13,109 nt of DNA, from assembly GCA_007134175.1 (NCBI GenBank), contig SLLF01000060.1, positions 1-13,109 on the forward strand. Direction: 5' to 3'. The notes below the pieces were generated by a model that was not told the origin of the DNA, made no database searches, and saw nothing but the letters and a program-made list of their open reading frames with translations. The position numbers were made by a program, and so were the translations under genes. Below are positions 12,815 through 13,109 of this stretch, in pieces (the stretch's first letter is position 1; each line of letters starts with the position of its first letter). This DNA is from Kiritimatiellia bacterium (GTDB lineage: Bacteria; Verrucomicrobiota; Kiritimatiellia; SLAD01).

Positions 12815-13109
12815 CTATCTTATCCGTCTCAATAATGCGCGCGCAGTGTCGAGATGCCCGGGATCGTCCTCCCACTGGAAAGGCAGGTCAAGTGCAAGCA
12901 ACTCCTCGAGGACAGCGATTGCATCTTCATTCCGGTTCGAGCGCACATAATGTTGGGCAAGATCCACGCGAATCATGATGCTTTCAGCGTCCAGTTCAAG
13001 GGCTTTCTTCAGGAATTCTTCCGCTTTGTCGGCAGAACCGACGGGCAATCCCCGGGAAATGAGCCTGGCCGCCATTCTTTCGACACGGCTCACATTTGCC
13101 ACTTCGGAC
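12815..13109 (-). CDS. TPR-repeat protein, C-terminal fragment
   Basis: The frame is open from the right edge of the window to a TAG at 12817-12815, so only the last ~98 codons are seen; a GTG at 13102 is an internal codon unless the gene starts there. The helix pairs DKAEEFLKKALELDAES and IMIRVDLAQHYVRSNRNED followed by AIAVLEELLALD match tetratricopeptide spacing (small residue, large hydrophobic, Ala, and acidic turn positions). The tail LDTARALLRRI forms a closing helix. The pattern resembles the ends of TPR proteins that list a shrinking series of repeats, such as TRAP-transporter T-component-like or RMD1-like bacterial proteins, but the family cannot be fixed. It converges on the methyltransferase gene with only eight bases between stops. 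No functional link to the PKS cluster can be shown. Confidence 0.65.
   Translation of the reverse strand, partial: SEVANVSRVERMAARLISRGLPVGSADKAEEFLKKALELDAESIMIRVDLAQHYVRSNRNEDAIAVLEELLALDLPFQWEDDPGHLDTARALLRRIR

Noticed and set aside
12803..12835. Ten-codon ORF starting in the methyltransferase stop (ATGA), as remnant of a lost operon gene
   Set aside because: The overlap pattern is suggestive, but the peptide is too short to match anything and it runs into the end of the TPR gene on the other strand.

Overview
The window carries a compact pigment gene cluster followed by a separate lipid or quinone-type cluster. Coding density is high, most neighbouring genes overlap by a few bases, and the first ~8.6 kb is G+C-rich (hand counts of single 60-base lines give about 60%). 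The host is a Gram-negative-type bacterium. I cannot place it from sequence alone. The carotenoid gene set, a sugar-phosphate isomerase-like tail and a scrap resembling a glycosidase-like family would suit the Planctomycetota/Verrucomicrobiota group, but that is weak inference.

Layout. 1-248 (+): 3' end of a TIM-barrel sugar phosphate isomerase/epimerase-like gene, converging on tcdA (211-993, -), which sits behind a coupled 42-codon ORF (990-1118, -). 1255-3785 (-): crtB-like synthase then a CrtI-family desaturase, sharing an ATGA. 3957-4466 (+): exported thioredoxin-fold protein lacking the redox cysteines, overlapping the cruF-like gene tail to tail by 83 bp. 4384-7689 (-): family 2 glycosyltransferase, second CrtI/CrtD-type desaturase and CruF-like hydratase, all overlapping. 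7753-8622 (+): FPP/GGPP synthase, divergent from the glycosyltransferase.

Together these specify prenyl diphosphate synthesis, head-to-head condensation, two desaturations, water addition to a psi end and glycosylation: an acyclic hydroxylated carotenoid glycoside. No cyclase is visible. The Tyr five residues before the first Asp motif of the prenyl synthase favours farnesyl diphosphate, so a C30 rather than C40 carotenoid is a real possibility.

From ~8.88 kb the composition drops to about 50% G+C. A second cluster follows: FAD-dependent aromatic hydroxylase (+), UbiE-like methyltransferase (-), type III polyketide synthase (+) and a second SAM methyltransferase (+, overlapping the synthase by 8 bp). 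This set has the enzymes expected for making a polyketide ring on a fatty chain, then hydroxylating and methylating it, giving a methylated alkylresorcinol, pyrone or benzoquinone-like lipid. It is the most interesting part of the window. A truncated TPR protein gene (-) closes the window.

No tRNA, rRNA, CRISPR array, insertion sequence or convincing intrinsic terminator was found.
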